Of a stretch of 7,122 nt of DNA, positions 1 to 5,435 are shown one piece after another. The position numbers were made by a program, and so were the translations under genes. The stretch is taken from assembly GCA_002359425.1 (NCBI GenBank), contig DEMY01000043.1:48947-56068 (forward strand). The letters are read 5' to 3'. The notes below the pieces were generated by a model, which saw only the letters and a program-made list of their open reading frames with translations, had not been told where the DNA came from and did not search any database. Within the stretch, counting starts at the first letter, position 1. The number at the start of each line of letters is the position of its first letter. This DNA is from Clostridiales bacterium UBA2658. Its GTDB lineage: Bacteria; Bacillota; Clostridia; Oscillospirales; Oscillospiraceae.

Positions 1-109
1 TCGGCTCAATGCCGTAACGCTGCAGGGCCTTTGGCGTGGAACCGCCGCTCTGGTCGAGAGCCGCGATAAAGCCCAGCCCGTTTTTCATTCTTTCAAGCTT
101 TTCATCCAT
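1..109 (-). CDS. fda: Fructose-bisphosphate aldolase class I (5' end only)
   Basis: This is the N-terminal 36 codons of a gene that runs off the left edge. The product reads [20 protein letters not shown], then [16 protein letters not shown]. The [17 protein letters not shown] block is the start of the class I (Schiff-base) fructose-1,6-bisphosphate aldolases of Gram-positive bacteria (staphylococcal Fda type, about 295 residues). These enzymes cleave fructose-1,6-bisphosphate to dihydroxyacetone phosphate and glyceraldehyde-3-phosphate in the cytoplasm. The catalytic lysine lies outside the window, so activity cannot be judged. The ATG is well supported: a GGAGG ribosome binding site (119-123) sits 9 bases upstream. 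Its own promoter is at 199-228 and the gene upstream ends in a terminator, so it is transcribed independently of the CoA-transferase gene. The family call is confident. Only the complete gene would show whether it is intact. Confidence 0.86.
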   Translation of the reverse strand, partial: MDEKLERMKNGLGFIAALDQSGGSTPKALQRYGIEP

Positions 110-198
110 AGAAAAATGCCTCCTTATATATACTCGAATCGTACTTTCCTCCGCAGCGGGAATCCCATCCGGAAGGCGCCGTGTCAATTCACAATGTG

Positions 199-228
199 AT
201 TATACCACATTATGAGAAGCCTTGTCAC
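199..228 (-). promoter_or_regulatory. Sigma-A-type promoter of the aldolase gene
   Basis: On the minus strand a perfect -10 box TATAAT (199-204) is preceded, after an 18-base spacer, by GTGACA (223-228), which matches five of six bases of TTGACA. Transcription should start near 190-192, giving a leader of roughly 80 bases before the aldolase ATG. I see no recognisable riboswitch in that leader. Confidence 0.65.
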
Positions 229-290
229 TATTCTGCGCGCTTTGTGCGGCGGATTTCAGAAAAAAGACGTGAATTTTTCCCATATAACAT

Positions 291-324
291 AAAAAAGCCG
301 CGCGGAACGGCAGATGTTCCGCGC
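291..324 (-). terminator. Intrinsic terminator after the CoA-transferase gene
   Basis: A perfect 9-bp GC-rich stem (GCGCGGAAC at 300-308 pairing with GTTCCGCGC at 316-324) encloses a 7-base loop. On the minus strand it is followed by GGC and a run of six T (complement of 291-296). It lies about 60 bases past the CoA-transferase stop codon and separates that unit from the aldolase promoter. Confidence 0.85.
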
Positions 325-385
325 AGCGAAGAAGTAAGGAAAGCGCTTTTGAAATTGTATTTGAAGACAGCAGACAATTAAAAAC

Positions 386-1744
386 TTATTCTGCGAACGG
401 GTCATAGCCCTCAAGGTCGTCTTCCTTGATGAGCGGGGTGGTGACGATCTGTTCCATAAGCTGCTTGCGGTAATCGGGATGTGCAATCTTGATAAGGGCC
501 TTGATGCGGTCCTTGAGCGTCTTGAGGAACACGTCCGCAACGCCGTATTCGGAGACGATGTACATGACGTAGACCTTTGGGGTCGTGACGATACAGCCGG
601 CGGGGAGCCACGGAACGATGTTTGAATGCTTTTCGCCCTTCTTGTCTGTATAGGCGGAGCGCAGGCAGATGAAGCTTCTGCCGCCCTTGGCGCGGATGGC
701 GCCGTAGATGTAGGCGAAAGAGCCGCCGGGTGCGCTGTAGGGCTTGAGACCCTGCGCTTCGGAGCAGCACTGGCCGATGAGGTCGACCATAAAGGTGGCG
801 TTGATGGCGACAATGTTGTCCTGCTGCATGACGCTCAACGGGTCGATGGTGACGTTCTGCGGAAGGAAGTGAATGCGCTCGTCGCGTTCGGCCCATTCGA
901 AGAATTCCTTCGTGCAAGCGGCGGGGGACGAGCAGGTGATTTTTGTAATGACGCCCTGCTTGCAAAGGTCCATCATGGACTCACAGGCGACCTCGGAGAA
1001 AATCTCGACGTGGCCGACGCCGTGCAGGTTGCGAAGAATTTCCTCGCCCAGCCCGCCGAAACCGATCTGAATTTTGTCGCCTTCGTGAATGTAGGGCATG
1101 ATGTTGGCTGCAATTTTAACATCCATATCCGTCGGGCCGGCGGCCGGGAAGGCCTGTAGCTCAAGCGGGCTATCGACGATGCAGTCAAGCTCGCTGACGT
1201 GGATGTAATGCGTTTCTCTGCCGCCGGGGACAGGGTACTGACCGGTCGGGTCGATAAAGCCGATCTTCTTTTCGTGGAAAGGCATCTGCGTGGAAATTGC
1301 GTGGGTCGAAACCTGATAAGCACCGACGTTGCACCAGCCGTCTTTGTCCGGTGGGCAGAGCTGGATAGCGGCAGTGTTGCAGTGATAGGTCTCGAGACCC
1401 TGCGGCAGAAGGTCGTAGCAGGTGCCGGTGCTCTCAATAACATTCATGCCAATGGCGATGCGCTCAACGGGAAGGTTGAAAGCGCTTGTGAGGCGGAAGT
1501 GCTTTTTCACCTCAGGGTCCATCGCAATGCTGCAAGGGAGATTCATGCAGTCGTAATAGAGCATAACGTCATGGAACGCTTCCATGTGCTCGTGGAGATA
1601 TTCGAGGAAGTTATAGGGCGTTGCCATTGCGTTTGAAAGCCAGATACAGTCGCCGGGCTTGATGAGCGCCGCCGCGTCCTCCATGGTGCCGTGGTGTGCG
1701 TCGTAATACGTTTTCCAGTCAATGCCGAGATCTCTTTTAGCCAT
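386..1744 (-). CDS. Acetyl-CoA hydrolase/transferase family CoA-transferase (4-hydroxybutyrate/butyrate type)
   Basis: The 452-aa product belongs to the class I CoA-transferase family that includes 4-hydroxybutyrate CoA-transferase (AbfT), Cat1/Cat2 and acetyl-CoA hydrolases. These move CoA between short-chain acyl-CoA and a free acid such as acetate, through a glutamyl-CoA intermediate. Length is typical. Visible landmarks are the N-terminal domain with GDCIWLSNAMATP (31-43), the glycine-rich GFGGLGEE (228-235), HVEIF (245-249) where E247 aligns with the usual catalytic glutamate of HTEM, SAPGG (337-341), AKGGRSF (352-358), IVPWLPAGCIVTTPK (376-390), SEYGVADV (398-405) and IAHPDYR (420-426). 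The active-site stretch differs from the common form (see findings), so the substrate is open; a butyrate, propionate or hydroxybutyrate role is inference. The start has an AAAGGAG site (1753-1759) 8 bases upstream. It lies 188 bases downstream of a TetR-type gene and is followed by a strong terminator. Confidence 0.88.
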   Translation of the reverse strand: MAKRDLGIDWKTYYDAHHGTMEDAAALIKPGDCIWLSNAMATPYNFLEYLHEHMEAFHDVMLYYDCMNLPCSIAMDPEVKKHFRLTSAFNLPVERIAIGMNVIESTGTCYDLLPQGLETYHCNTAAIQLCPPDKDGWCNVGAYQVSTHAISTQMPFHEKKIGFIDPTGQYPVPGGRETHYIHVSELDCIVDSPLELQAFPAAGPTDMDVKIAANIMPYIHEGDKIQIGFGGLGEEILRNLHGVGHVEIFSEVACESMMDLCKQGVITKITCSSPAACTKEFFEWAERDERIHFLPQNVTIDPLSVMQQDNIVAINATFMVDLIGQCCSEAQGLKPYSAPGGSFAYIYGAIRAKGGRSFICLRSAYTDKKGEKHSNIVPWLPAGCIVTTPKVYVMYIVSEYGVADVFLKTLKDRIKALIKIAHPDYRKQLMEQIVTTPLIKEDDLEGYDPFAE

Positions 1745-1780
1745 GTCTCTTTCTCCTTTACCGTGCGTTTACTTCTCTAT

Positions 1781-1795
1781 TCCGCCGCGGGGCGG
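1781..1795. repeat. GC-rich palindrome in the CoA-transferase leader (copy A)
   Basis: The plus-strand 15-mer TCCGCCGCGGGGCGG contains CCGCC (1782-1786), a 4-base centre and GGCGG (1791-1795). It matches 14 of 15 bases of the element at 3194-3208 upstream of the unknown gene. It sits 36 bases before the CoA-transferase ATG. It could be a protein-binding palindrome or a leader hairpin. No match to a named element is claimed. Confidence 0.5.
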
Positions 1796-1811
1796 CAGGC
1801 TTCATAAGGAA

Positions 1812-1856
1812 AGAACAGCTCCCGTGCGAAATCGCGTTTCGCTCGGGAACTGCTCT
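1812..1856 (-). terminator. Long imperfect hairpin, probably the tetR terminator
   Basis: Arms 1812-1831 and 1837-1856 form a 20-position stem with a 5-base loop. On the plus strand three positions fail to pair (T-T, C-A, A-C). In minus-strand RNA the last two become G-U wobbles, leaving one A-A mismatch, so the structure favours minus-strand RNA. The stem is followed on that strand by the pyrimidine-rich TTCCTT, and the stem's own last bases are TTCT. It lies 77 bases past the tetR stop, so an imperfect terminator or attenuator is the simplest reading. A TATAAT abuts it upstream (1858-1863, minus strand) with no good -35. If that were a promoter, transcription would begin inside the stem. 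A regulatory or operator role is possible. Confidence 0.5.
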
Positions 1857-1932
1857 GATTATAGGCCAAATGTATAAAATGCGGGGTAAACAAACGGAGA
1901 GACTTGTTTCTTTTAGATACAATCGTGACAGA

Positions 1933-2496
1933 TTATTTACTTTGTCTGGACTGTATATAGTGTTCCAGAGATTTGTCCGTAACGCCGATCCAGCGGCGGA
2001 CGAGCTTGTCCGGGTCCTCGCGCATATCGTCCTTCACCCACGGGATGAAAACGCCGATAAAAGCGCTGTAGTAGAATTCCACGAGAAAGGTAAAATCTTC
2101 GTCGTTGATGCGCTTTTGCTCGCGTGCGTCCTTGCACAGCCGCTCCATCTGGCCAACGACCATAACATGCAGAAACTGGATGAAACAGTTTTGGCCGTTC
2201 GCGTTGACTGCGTTTTTATAAAACACGCAGTTCTGCTTAAAGTAGCGGCACATACGGTAGGATGCCTCATGCCAGGAGTCGAGCGTTGTGCACTCCATGA
2301 TATTGCCGACGATCTCCGTTTCGAAGATCCAGTTCACAACGTCGTACTTATCGCGGAAGTGGTAGTAAAAGGTTTTGCGGCTGATACTACTTACCTGCAA
2401 AATGTCGGCGGTCGTGATGCGGTCGAAACACGTTTCCTGCATGAGCTGCTTCATGCCGTCGGCAATGGCCTTCTTGGTTATACCGTTTGTTGCCAC
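1933..2496 (-). CDS. TetR/AcrR-family transcriptional regulator
   Basis: The product is 187 aa from the start chosen here. The N-terminal helix-turn-helix runs from ITKKAIADGMKQLM through FDRITTADILQVSSISRKTF to YYHFRDKYDVVNWIF. It matches the DhaS-like branch of TetR regulators (HTH plus a TetR_C-type ligand domain), which are cytoplasmic DNA-binding proteins that usually answer to a small molecule. The C-terminal half is helical and aromatic-rich (FLVEFYYSAFIGVFIPWV), consistent with a ligand-binding and dimer domain; the ligand is unknown. I chose the GTG at 2494-2496 because AGGTGA (2505-2510) stands 8 bases upstream. The GTG four codons earlier (2506-2508) overlaps that ribosome binding site and has none of its own. 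It lies 48 bases after the unknown gene with no terminator between, so the two are probably cotranscribed. The CoA-transferase is a plausible target from position only. Confidence 0.87.
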   Translation of the reverse strand: MATNGITKKAIADGMKQLMQETCFDRITTADILQVSSISRKTFYYHFRDKYDVVNWIFETEIVGNIMECTTLDSWHEASYRMCRYFKQNCVFYKNAVNANGQNCFIQFLHVMVVGQMERLCKDAREQKRINDEDFTFLVEFYYSAFIGVFIPWVKDDMREDPDKLVRRWIGVTDKSLEHYIQSRQSK

Positions 2497-2544
2497 GGGC
2501 AAATTCACCTCACTTGTAAACGGTGGAAAGCGTTTTTCTGTGTG

Positions 2545-3174
2545 CTAGACGGTATAGATGATGCAATTTTGGCCGTTTTCAAAGGGATAGCTGCCGTCAA
2601 TGTCGAGAAGGGTACAGTTGCGCTCGTCTCCCTCCCGGCAAAGGTCTGTTGTCCAGCGGCCCTGCACCGTCTCCGAGATGCCGCTCGCAATTGCGAGTAC
2701 CGCGGGGTTCTCTGTCTCCACCATATGGCGCGCCAGAATTTTGACGGCATCCGCGCAGGCGCGGGTATGCGTATAGCCAAAGGTGAAGAGCGAGGACTGG
2801 AAACGCCGGCCCGAGACGTTTGTAAGAAACGCAAATTTGCGCGTGTCCTCCTTTGCGGCAGGCAGCTTTTTTGAAAGCCCTGTCGCCTCGCGCACAAAAC
2901 AGGCCATTTGGCCCAGAGCACCGAGCTTTGGGTCACAGTTTTGGCGCAAAGCCATGGTATAGTTCGGATCTGAAAGAAACCACGATTCGGCCAGCACCGC
3001 CGTCGCCTCTATGTCCATGTCCGTGTAGCGGGTATAGAGTCTGAAGGCGAGAAGCGGAAATCCGCTTTCGGAGAGTGCGCCGCAATCCACCAGATCCTGC
3101 AAGCCAAACAGACGGCTGTCGTAGTATTGCCGGACGATGACCGGCCTTTCAAGGTTTCCGCATATCCAGATCAT
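2545..3174 (-). CDS. Unknown protein, 209 aa, upstream of tetR
   Basis: I do not recognise this family. The product is 209 aa, looks soluble and mixed alpha/beta, and shows no signal peptide or membrane segment. It has eight cysteines (5, 31, 80, 92, 140, 179, 187, 204) without a CxxC pair, so a standard zinc or iron-sulfur motif is not evident. Notable stretches are YYDSRLFGLQDLVDCG (17-32), RLYTRYTDMDIEATAVLAES (45-64), DAVKILARHMVETENPAVLA (142-161) and the C-terminal LLDIDGSYPFENGQNCIIYT. Synonymous positions are GC-biased like neighbouring genes, which supports real coding. The start has an imperfect AAGGCGGG site (3182-3189) 7 bases upstream and a promoter at 3290-3318. It is the first gene of a likely unit with tetR, and perhaps the CoA-transferase. 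A ligand-sensing or metabolic role tied to that regulator is inference. Confidence 0.72.
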   Translation of the reverse strand: MIWICGNLERPVIVRQYYDSRLFGLQDLVDCGALSESGFPLLAFRLYTRYTDMDIEATAVLAESWFLSDPNYTMALRQNCDPKLGALGQMACFVREATGLSKKLPAAKEDTRKFAFLTNVSGRRFQSSLFTFGYTHTRACADAVKILARHMVETENPAVLAIASGISETVQGRWTTDLCREGDERNCTLLDIDGSYPFENGQNCIIYTV

Positions 3175-3193
3175 GGAGAGTCCCGCCTTTCTG

Positions 3194-3209
3194 TCCGCCG
3201 CCGGGCGGA
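3194..3209. repeat. GC-rich palindrome in the unknown gene's leader (copy B)
   Basis: TCCGCC (3194-3199), the loop GCCG and GGCGGA (3204-3209) make a perfect 6-bp inverted repeat. The first 15 bases differ from the copy at 1781-1795 in one position. TGAA begins exactly nine bases before the shared core in both copies on the minus strand. This copy lies just upstream of the ribosome binding site, 19 bases before the start codon, so as RNA it could influence initiation. Confidence 0.5.
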
Positions 3210-3289
3210 GGTTTTCAAAACTGAACTTATCTTGAAACTACAGGCCGCTTTTATCCGCCGGTCTTCCCGTTGAGGCTATTATTTTTGTT

Positions 3290-3318
3290 ATTATACAATA
3301 CAATTGTCAAAAACGCAA
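3290..3318 (-). promoter_or_regulatory. Promoter of the unknown protein-tetR unit
   Basis: On the minus strand a perfect TATAAT (3290-3295) is preceded, with a 17-base spacer, by TTGCGT (3313-3318), a weak -35. A perfect TTGACA (3305-3310) lies between them but only 9 bases from this -10, and no good -10 stands at the right distance below it. The region is AT-rich, unlike its surroundings. The predicted leader is about 110 bases and carries palindrome copy B. Confidence 0.45.
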
Positions 3319-3376
3319 AGCATGATACGCTTTCTTGGCAAAATTTTCGGGTTAAACCGTTACTGAAACCGACCAT

Positions 3377-3406
3377 AAAAAAAGCGCCCCATTTCGGGGC
3401 GCTTTT
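3377..3406 (-). terminator. Intrinsic terminator after rubrerythrin
   Basis: A perfect stem (AGCGCCCC at 3383-3390 pairing with GGGGCGCT at 3396-3403, extendable by three A-T pairs) has a 5-base loop. On the minus strand a run of seven T (complement of 3377-3383) follows. On the plus strand only four T follow, so it acts mainly for the minus strand. It lies just past the rubrerythrin stop and ends the perR-rbr operon. Confidence 0.9.
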
Positions 3407-3418
3407 GCTGGCTTAGGA

Positions 3419-3952
3419 TTAATAGTTTTCCGCCTTGATCTCAAAGTAGGCTCTCGGATGGCCGCAGACCGGGCAGACCTCGGGGGCCTCCGTGCCATAC
3501 TCAAGATGGCCGCAGTTACGGCAGTACCAGACCTTAACGCCGGCTCTTTTGAAGACCTCGTTGTTCTCAAGGTTTTCGGCGAGCTTTACGTAGCGTTCCT
3601 CGTGAGACTTTTCGATTTTTGCGACAGCCGCAAACTGGTCGGATAGAGCGATGAAGCCCTCTTCCTTCGCGGTCTCGGCCATTTCCTTGTACATTTCTGT
3701 CCATTCGCCGTGCTCGCCCTCGGCCGCCGCAACGAGATTGTCGGCCGTGGTGCCGATGCCGCCGAGCGCCTTGAACCAGAGCTTTGCATGCTCCTTTTCG
3801 TTGTTCGCAGTCTCCTCAAAGATCGCTGCGATCTGCTCGTAGCCATCCTTGCGGGCCTTGCTTGCGAAATAGGTGTACTTGTTGCGCGCCTGGCTTTCGC
3901 CGGCAAATGCCTTCCAGAGGTTAGCTTCGGTCTTGCTGCCCTTGAGTTCCAT
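3419..3952 (-). CDS. rbr: Rubrerythrin
   Basis: The 177-aa product is a classical rubrerythrin, a cytoplasmic non-haem diiron peroxidase that reduces hydrogen peroxide to water with electrons from NAD(P)H through a reductase or rubredoxin. It protects anaerobes from oxygen exposure. The ferritin-like four-helix domain carries AFAGESQARN with E19, NNEKEHAKLWF with E52 and H55, GEHGEWTEMY with E80 and E83, and IEKSHEERY with E114 and H117. These fit the diiron ligands of Desulfovibrio rubrerythrin. The C-terminal rubredoxin-like domain has CRNC (C144, C147) and CPVC (C160, C163) for the Fe(Cys)4 centre. No ligand is missing and length is typical. The frame is open upstream to 4078, but the ATG at 3952 is the start: AAGGAGG (3961-3967) lies 8 bases before it and family similarity begins there. 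The ribosome binding site overlaps the perR stop codon, which indicates an operon. Confidence 0.96.
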   Translation of the reverse strand: MELKGSKTEANLWKAFAGESQARNKYTYFASKARKDGYEQIAAIFEETANNEKEHAKLWFKALGGIGTTADNLVAAAEGEHGEWTEMYKEMAETAKEEGFIALSDQFAAVAKIEKSHEERYVKLAENLENNEVFKRAGVKVWYCRNCGHLEYGTEAPEVCPVCGHPRAYFEIKAENY

Positions 3953-3965
3953 AGTGTAGTCCTCC

Positions 3966-4373
3966 TTAAAATATTTTCGGGATGTTTTTATTGTTTTTTG
4001 TGCAATTGACGCAGACGCCGGCAAAGAGCAGCTCGTGCCGCTCGACGCGGTGTCCGTTTTTTTCTTCCGCGAGCGCATCTAGCGCTGGGTCGTAGGCAAG
4101 CCCGTCTAAATCAAAGACGTTTCCGCACACGCGGCAGCAGAAATGGGGATGGGGGGCCGTGTTCGCATCGAAACGCTCCACGGGGAAGGGAAGGCGCAGA
4201 AGACTTCCGTCGTCTGCGAGCTGGTTGAGGTTGCGGTAGACAGTCCCGAGACTCAGAGACGGGTTTTCCGGCTTCAGCCAATGGTAGACCGTCTCCGCCG
4301 TGGGATGCTGGTCTGTGCCGCGGACGGCCTCGTAGATCAGTTCCCGCTGCTTTGAATAGCGCCTTTCTGCCAT
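3966..4373 (-). CDS. perR: Fur-family peroxide-stress regulator, PerR type
   Basis: The 135-aa product is a Fur-family metalloregulator. The winged-helix N-terminus (residues 1-60) includes HPTAETVYHW and SLGTVYRNLNQLADDG, the DNA-recognition region. The regulatory metal site matches Bacillus subtilis PerR: H23 (H37 there), D69 in ERFD (D85), H75 and H77 in PHPHF (H91, H93) and D88 (D104). Aspartate at the D85 position is the PerR rather than Fur signature. The structural zinc site is complete (C80, C83; C121, C124). Such proteins repress peroxide-defence genes until metal-catalysed oxidation of the regulatory histidines releases DNA. GGAGG (4379-4383) lies 5 bases before the ATG. Only 13 bases separate it from rbr, its likely target. 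PerR is favoured over Fur or Zur by the ligand set and the neighbour; only oxidation or DNA-binding data could prove it. Confidence 0.92.
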   Translation of the reverse strand: MAERRYSKQRELIYEAVRGTDQHPTAETVYHWLKPENPSLSLGTVYRNLNQLADDGSLLRLPFPVERFDANTAPHPHFCCRVCGNVFDLDGLAYDPALDALAEEKNGHRVERHELLFAGVCVNCTKNNKNIPKIF

Positions 4374-4385
4374 ATCGACCTCCGA

Positions 4386-4410
4386 ATCAGTAACGATAAC
4401 TATTACTAAT
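4386..4410. promoter_or_regulatory. Candidate PerR operator (self-regulation)
   Basis: A 25-base imperfect palindrome centred on 4398 reads, on the minus strand, ATTAGTAATAGT, then T, then TATCGTTACTGA without its final T. Nine of twelve arm positions pair. Its central 15 bases share about nine of fourteen defined positions with the Bacillus PerR box TTATAATNATTATAA. It covers the predicted start site just downstream of the -10, a typical repressor position. The identity of the binder is inferred from context. Confidence 0.5.
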
Positions 4411-4414
4411 TTGT

Positions 4415-4442
4415 ATTATAGCACGTCTTTCTATAATTGCAA
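4415..4442 (-). promoter_or_regulatory. Promoter of the perR-rbr operon
   Basis: On the minus strand TATAAT (4415-4420) is preceded by TGC, giving an extended -10. TTGCAA (4437-4442) lies 16 bases upstream as a -35. The start site should fall near 4408, inside the palindrome at 4386-4410. Confidence 0.65.
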
Positions 4443-4443
4443 T

Positions 4444-4613
4444 AGCCTTTTCAAAAAAATTTGAAATTATTTTCATTGGTATTGTTTCGATTCGCATCGT
4501 GGATGGCAAACTGCGCTTCCTCGCTTTTTGGGCTTCCTACGGCGCGGAAGAACGCAATTCGCCCCTGCGGAACTGGCTGCGTAATTCTTATCATTCTGAA
4601 CATTCGTCTCGTT
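4444..4613. other. Unexplained spacer between rlmA and the perR promoter
   Basis: This stretch holds no gene I can defend. On the plus strand there is a degenerate direct repeat: GCGGAAGAACGCAATTC (from 4544) and GCGGAACTGGCTGCGTAATTC without its final C (from 4567). On the minus strand TTGCGTTCTTCCGC (4543-4556) can pair with GCGAGGAAGCGCAG (4511-4524) through eight Watson-Crick and four G-U pairs, enclosing CCCAAAAA. A 50-codon minus-strand frame (4451-4603, MFRMIRITQPVPQGRIAFF...) is open but has no convincing ribosome binding site. The AT-rich end (4451-4470) has an A/T-only inverted repeat that is a poor terminator. It may be a small structured RNA or a dispersed repeat. Confidence 0.3.
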
Positions 4614-5435
4614 TTACTTCTTTTGATAAACGTGAATGTCAAAGGAGGTCTCGACCTCCAGGCTGCGGAGCGCTTTCAGCCGCTCGACGCCCGCACGCAG
4701 GGTTTTCCAGAGGTAGGGCGTCATTGTGAAAAGGTCTGAGATGCTCTCCTGCGACGGGAGCAAAACGCGGCGCGTGACCGAAACAGTCTCCGCGCGCGCG
4801 AAGCCGTCGTATTCCGGCGAGACTTGCGGGTTTTCATAGGGCGCGTCATACAGGGTTTCTTTCATTTCCCAAAGGTGCTTCGGCGCGGGCACGACGTAGT
4901 AAAAAACGCCGCCCGGCTTCAAAACGCGGCGGAACTCCTCGAGCGCCAGAGGGGAAAAGCAGTTCAAAAGCACGTCAACGCTTTCCTCCATGAGCGGCAG
5001 ATGGTAACAGGATGCAACGGCAAATTCCACCGTTTTCAGCCGCTTTGCAGCCAGCCTGACGGCGGATTTGGAAATATCGATCCCGGCGGCGCGCGGCGCT
5101 TTTCCGGCGGCGGCTAGCGCTTCGACGATGCCGGAGCTGTAGTACCCCTCGCCGCAGCCGCAGTCCAGAAAGGCGGCGGCTTCCGGCGCCGTTTGCGCGA
5201 TGCGCGCACTGAGCGCGTCGCGCAGCGGCGAATAGAAATCCTGCGATAAAAAACGGTTTCGTGCGCGAACCATGTTCCGGTCGTCGCCGGGCTGCTTTGC
5301 GTGCTTGCGGTTGACGGGGAGAAGGTTCACATAGCCCTCGCTCGCAATATCAAAAACGTGGTTTTGCCCGCAGACATAGCTGCGCGCGTTTTCTTGGAGT
5401 GCACCTCTGCAGAGTGGGCAGATAAAAAGGCTCAT
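4614..5435 (-). CDS. rlmA: 23S rRNA (guanine-N1)-methyltransferase, RlmA family
   Basis: The 273-aa product matches the RlmA/RrmA family, which uses S-adenosylmethionine to methylate N1 of G745 (RlmA-I) or G748 (RlmA-II, TlrB) in domain II of 23S rRNA, next to the macrolide/tylosin path. The N-terminal zinc finger is intact (C6, C9, C22, H26). Next come the family block VFDIASEGYVNLLP (27-40), DDRNMVRARNRFL (51-63), the SAM-binding motif LDCGCGEGYY (90-99), GIDISK with D120, NCFSPLALEEFRRVLKPGG (158-176) and HLWEMK (187-192). Length is normal. The Gram-positive setting favours G748, but residues alone cannot decide and some homologues are only called putative RNA methyltransferases. The ATG overlaps the upstream radical SAM stop codon in ATGA, indicating translational coupling. 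A GAGGGGGA stretch 7 bases before the start serves as ribosome binding site. No strong terminator follows. Confidence 0.88.
   Translation of the reverse strand: MSLFICPLCRGALQENARSYVCGQNHVFDIASEGYVNLLPVNRKHAKQPGDDRNMVRARNRFLSQDFYSPLRDALSARIAQTAPEAAAFLDCGCGEGYYSSGIVEALAAAGKAPRAAGIDISKSAVRLAAKRLKTVEFAVASCYHLPLMEESVDVLLNCFSPLALEEFRRVLKPGGVFYYVVPAPKHLWEMKETLYDAPYENPQVSPEYDGFARAETVSVTRRVLLPSQESISDLFTMTPYLWKTLRAGVERLKALRSLEVETSFDIHVYQKK

Noticed and set aside
181..381. A 66-codon plus-strand frame in the aldolase-CoA-transferase spacer
   Set aside because: It runs through the aldolase promoter and the CoA-transferase terminator, has no ribosome binding site and no recognisable product.
256..965. 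Several long frames overlapping the CoA-transferase on both strands
   Set aside because: Their products are low-complexity, rich in Arg, Ser, Ala and Pro, typical of shifted frames of a GC-rich gene, while the CoA-transferase frame carries conserved motifs end to end.
1812..1856. T-box riboswitch upstream of the CoA-transferase
   Set aside because: There is no T-box sequence (UGG-type bulge) or antiterminator arrangement, and the downstream gene is not amino-acid related.
1870..2874. A 334-codon plus-strand open frame antisense to tetR and the unknown gene
   Set aside because: It spans two sense genes, including a clear TetR family member and the gap between them, has no domain I recognise and no good ribosome binding site. 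It is best explained by stop-codon scarcity opposite GC-biased codons.
3282..3296. Possible PerR box overlapping the unknown gene's -10
   Set aside because: Only one half-site resembles the consensus, and the region is so AT-rich that the match is easily chance.
3305..3310. Perfect TTGACA as -35 of the unknown gene's promoter
   Set aside because: It is 9 bases from the TATAAT, far too close, and no acceptable -10 lies about 17 bases downstream.
3953..4078. N-terminal extension of rubrerythrin upstream of 3952
   Set aside because: These 42 codons overlap perR, match nothing in rubrerythrins, and a textbook ribosome binding site serves the ATG at 3952.
4644..4659. Perfect inverted repeat GGAGGTC-TC-GACCTCC near the 3' end of rlmA
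   Set aside because: It is inside the coding frame (Glu-Val-Glu-Thr-Ser), about 30 bases before the stop, and has no T run after it, so a terminator call is not supported.
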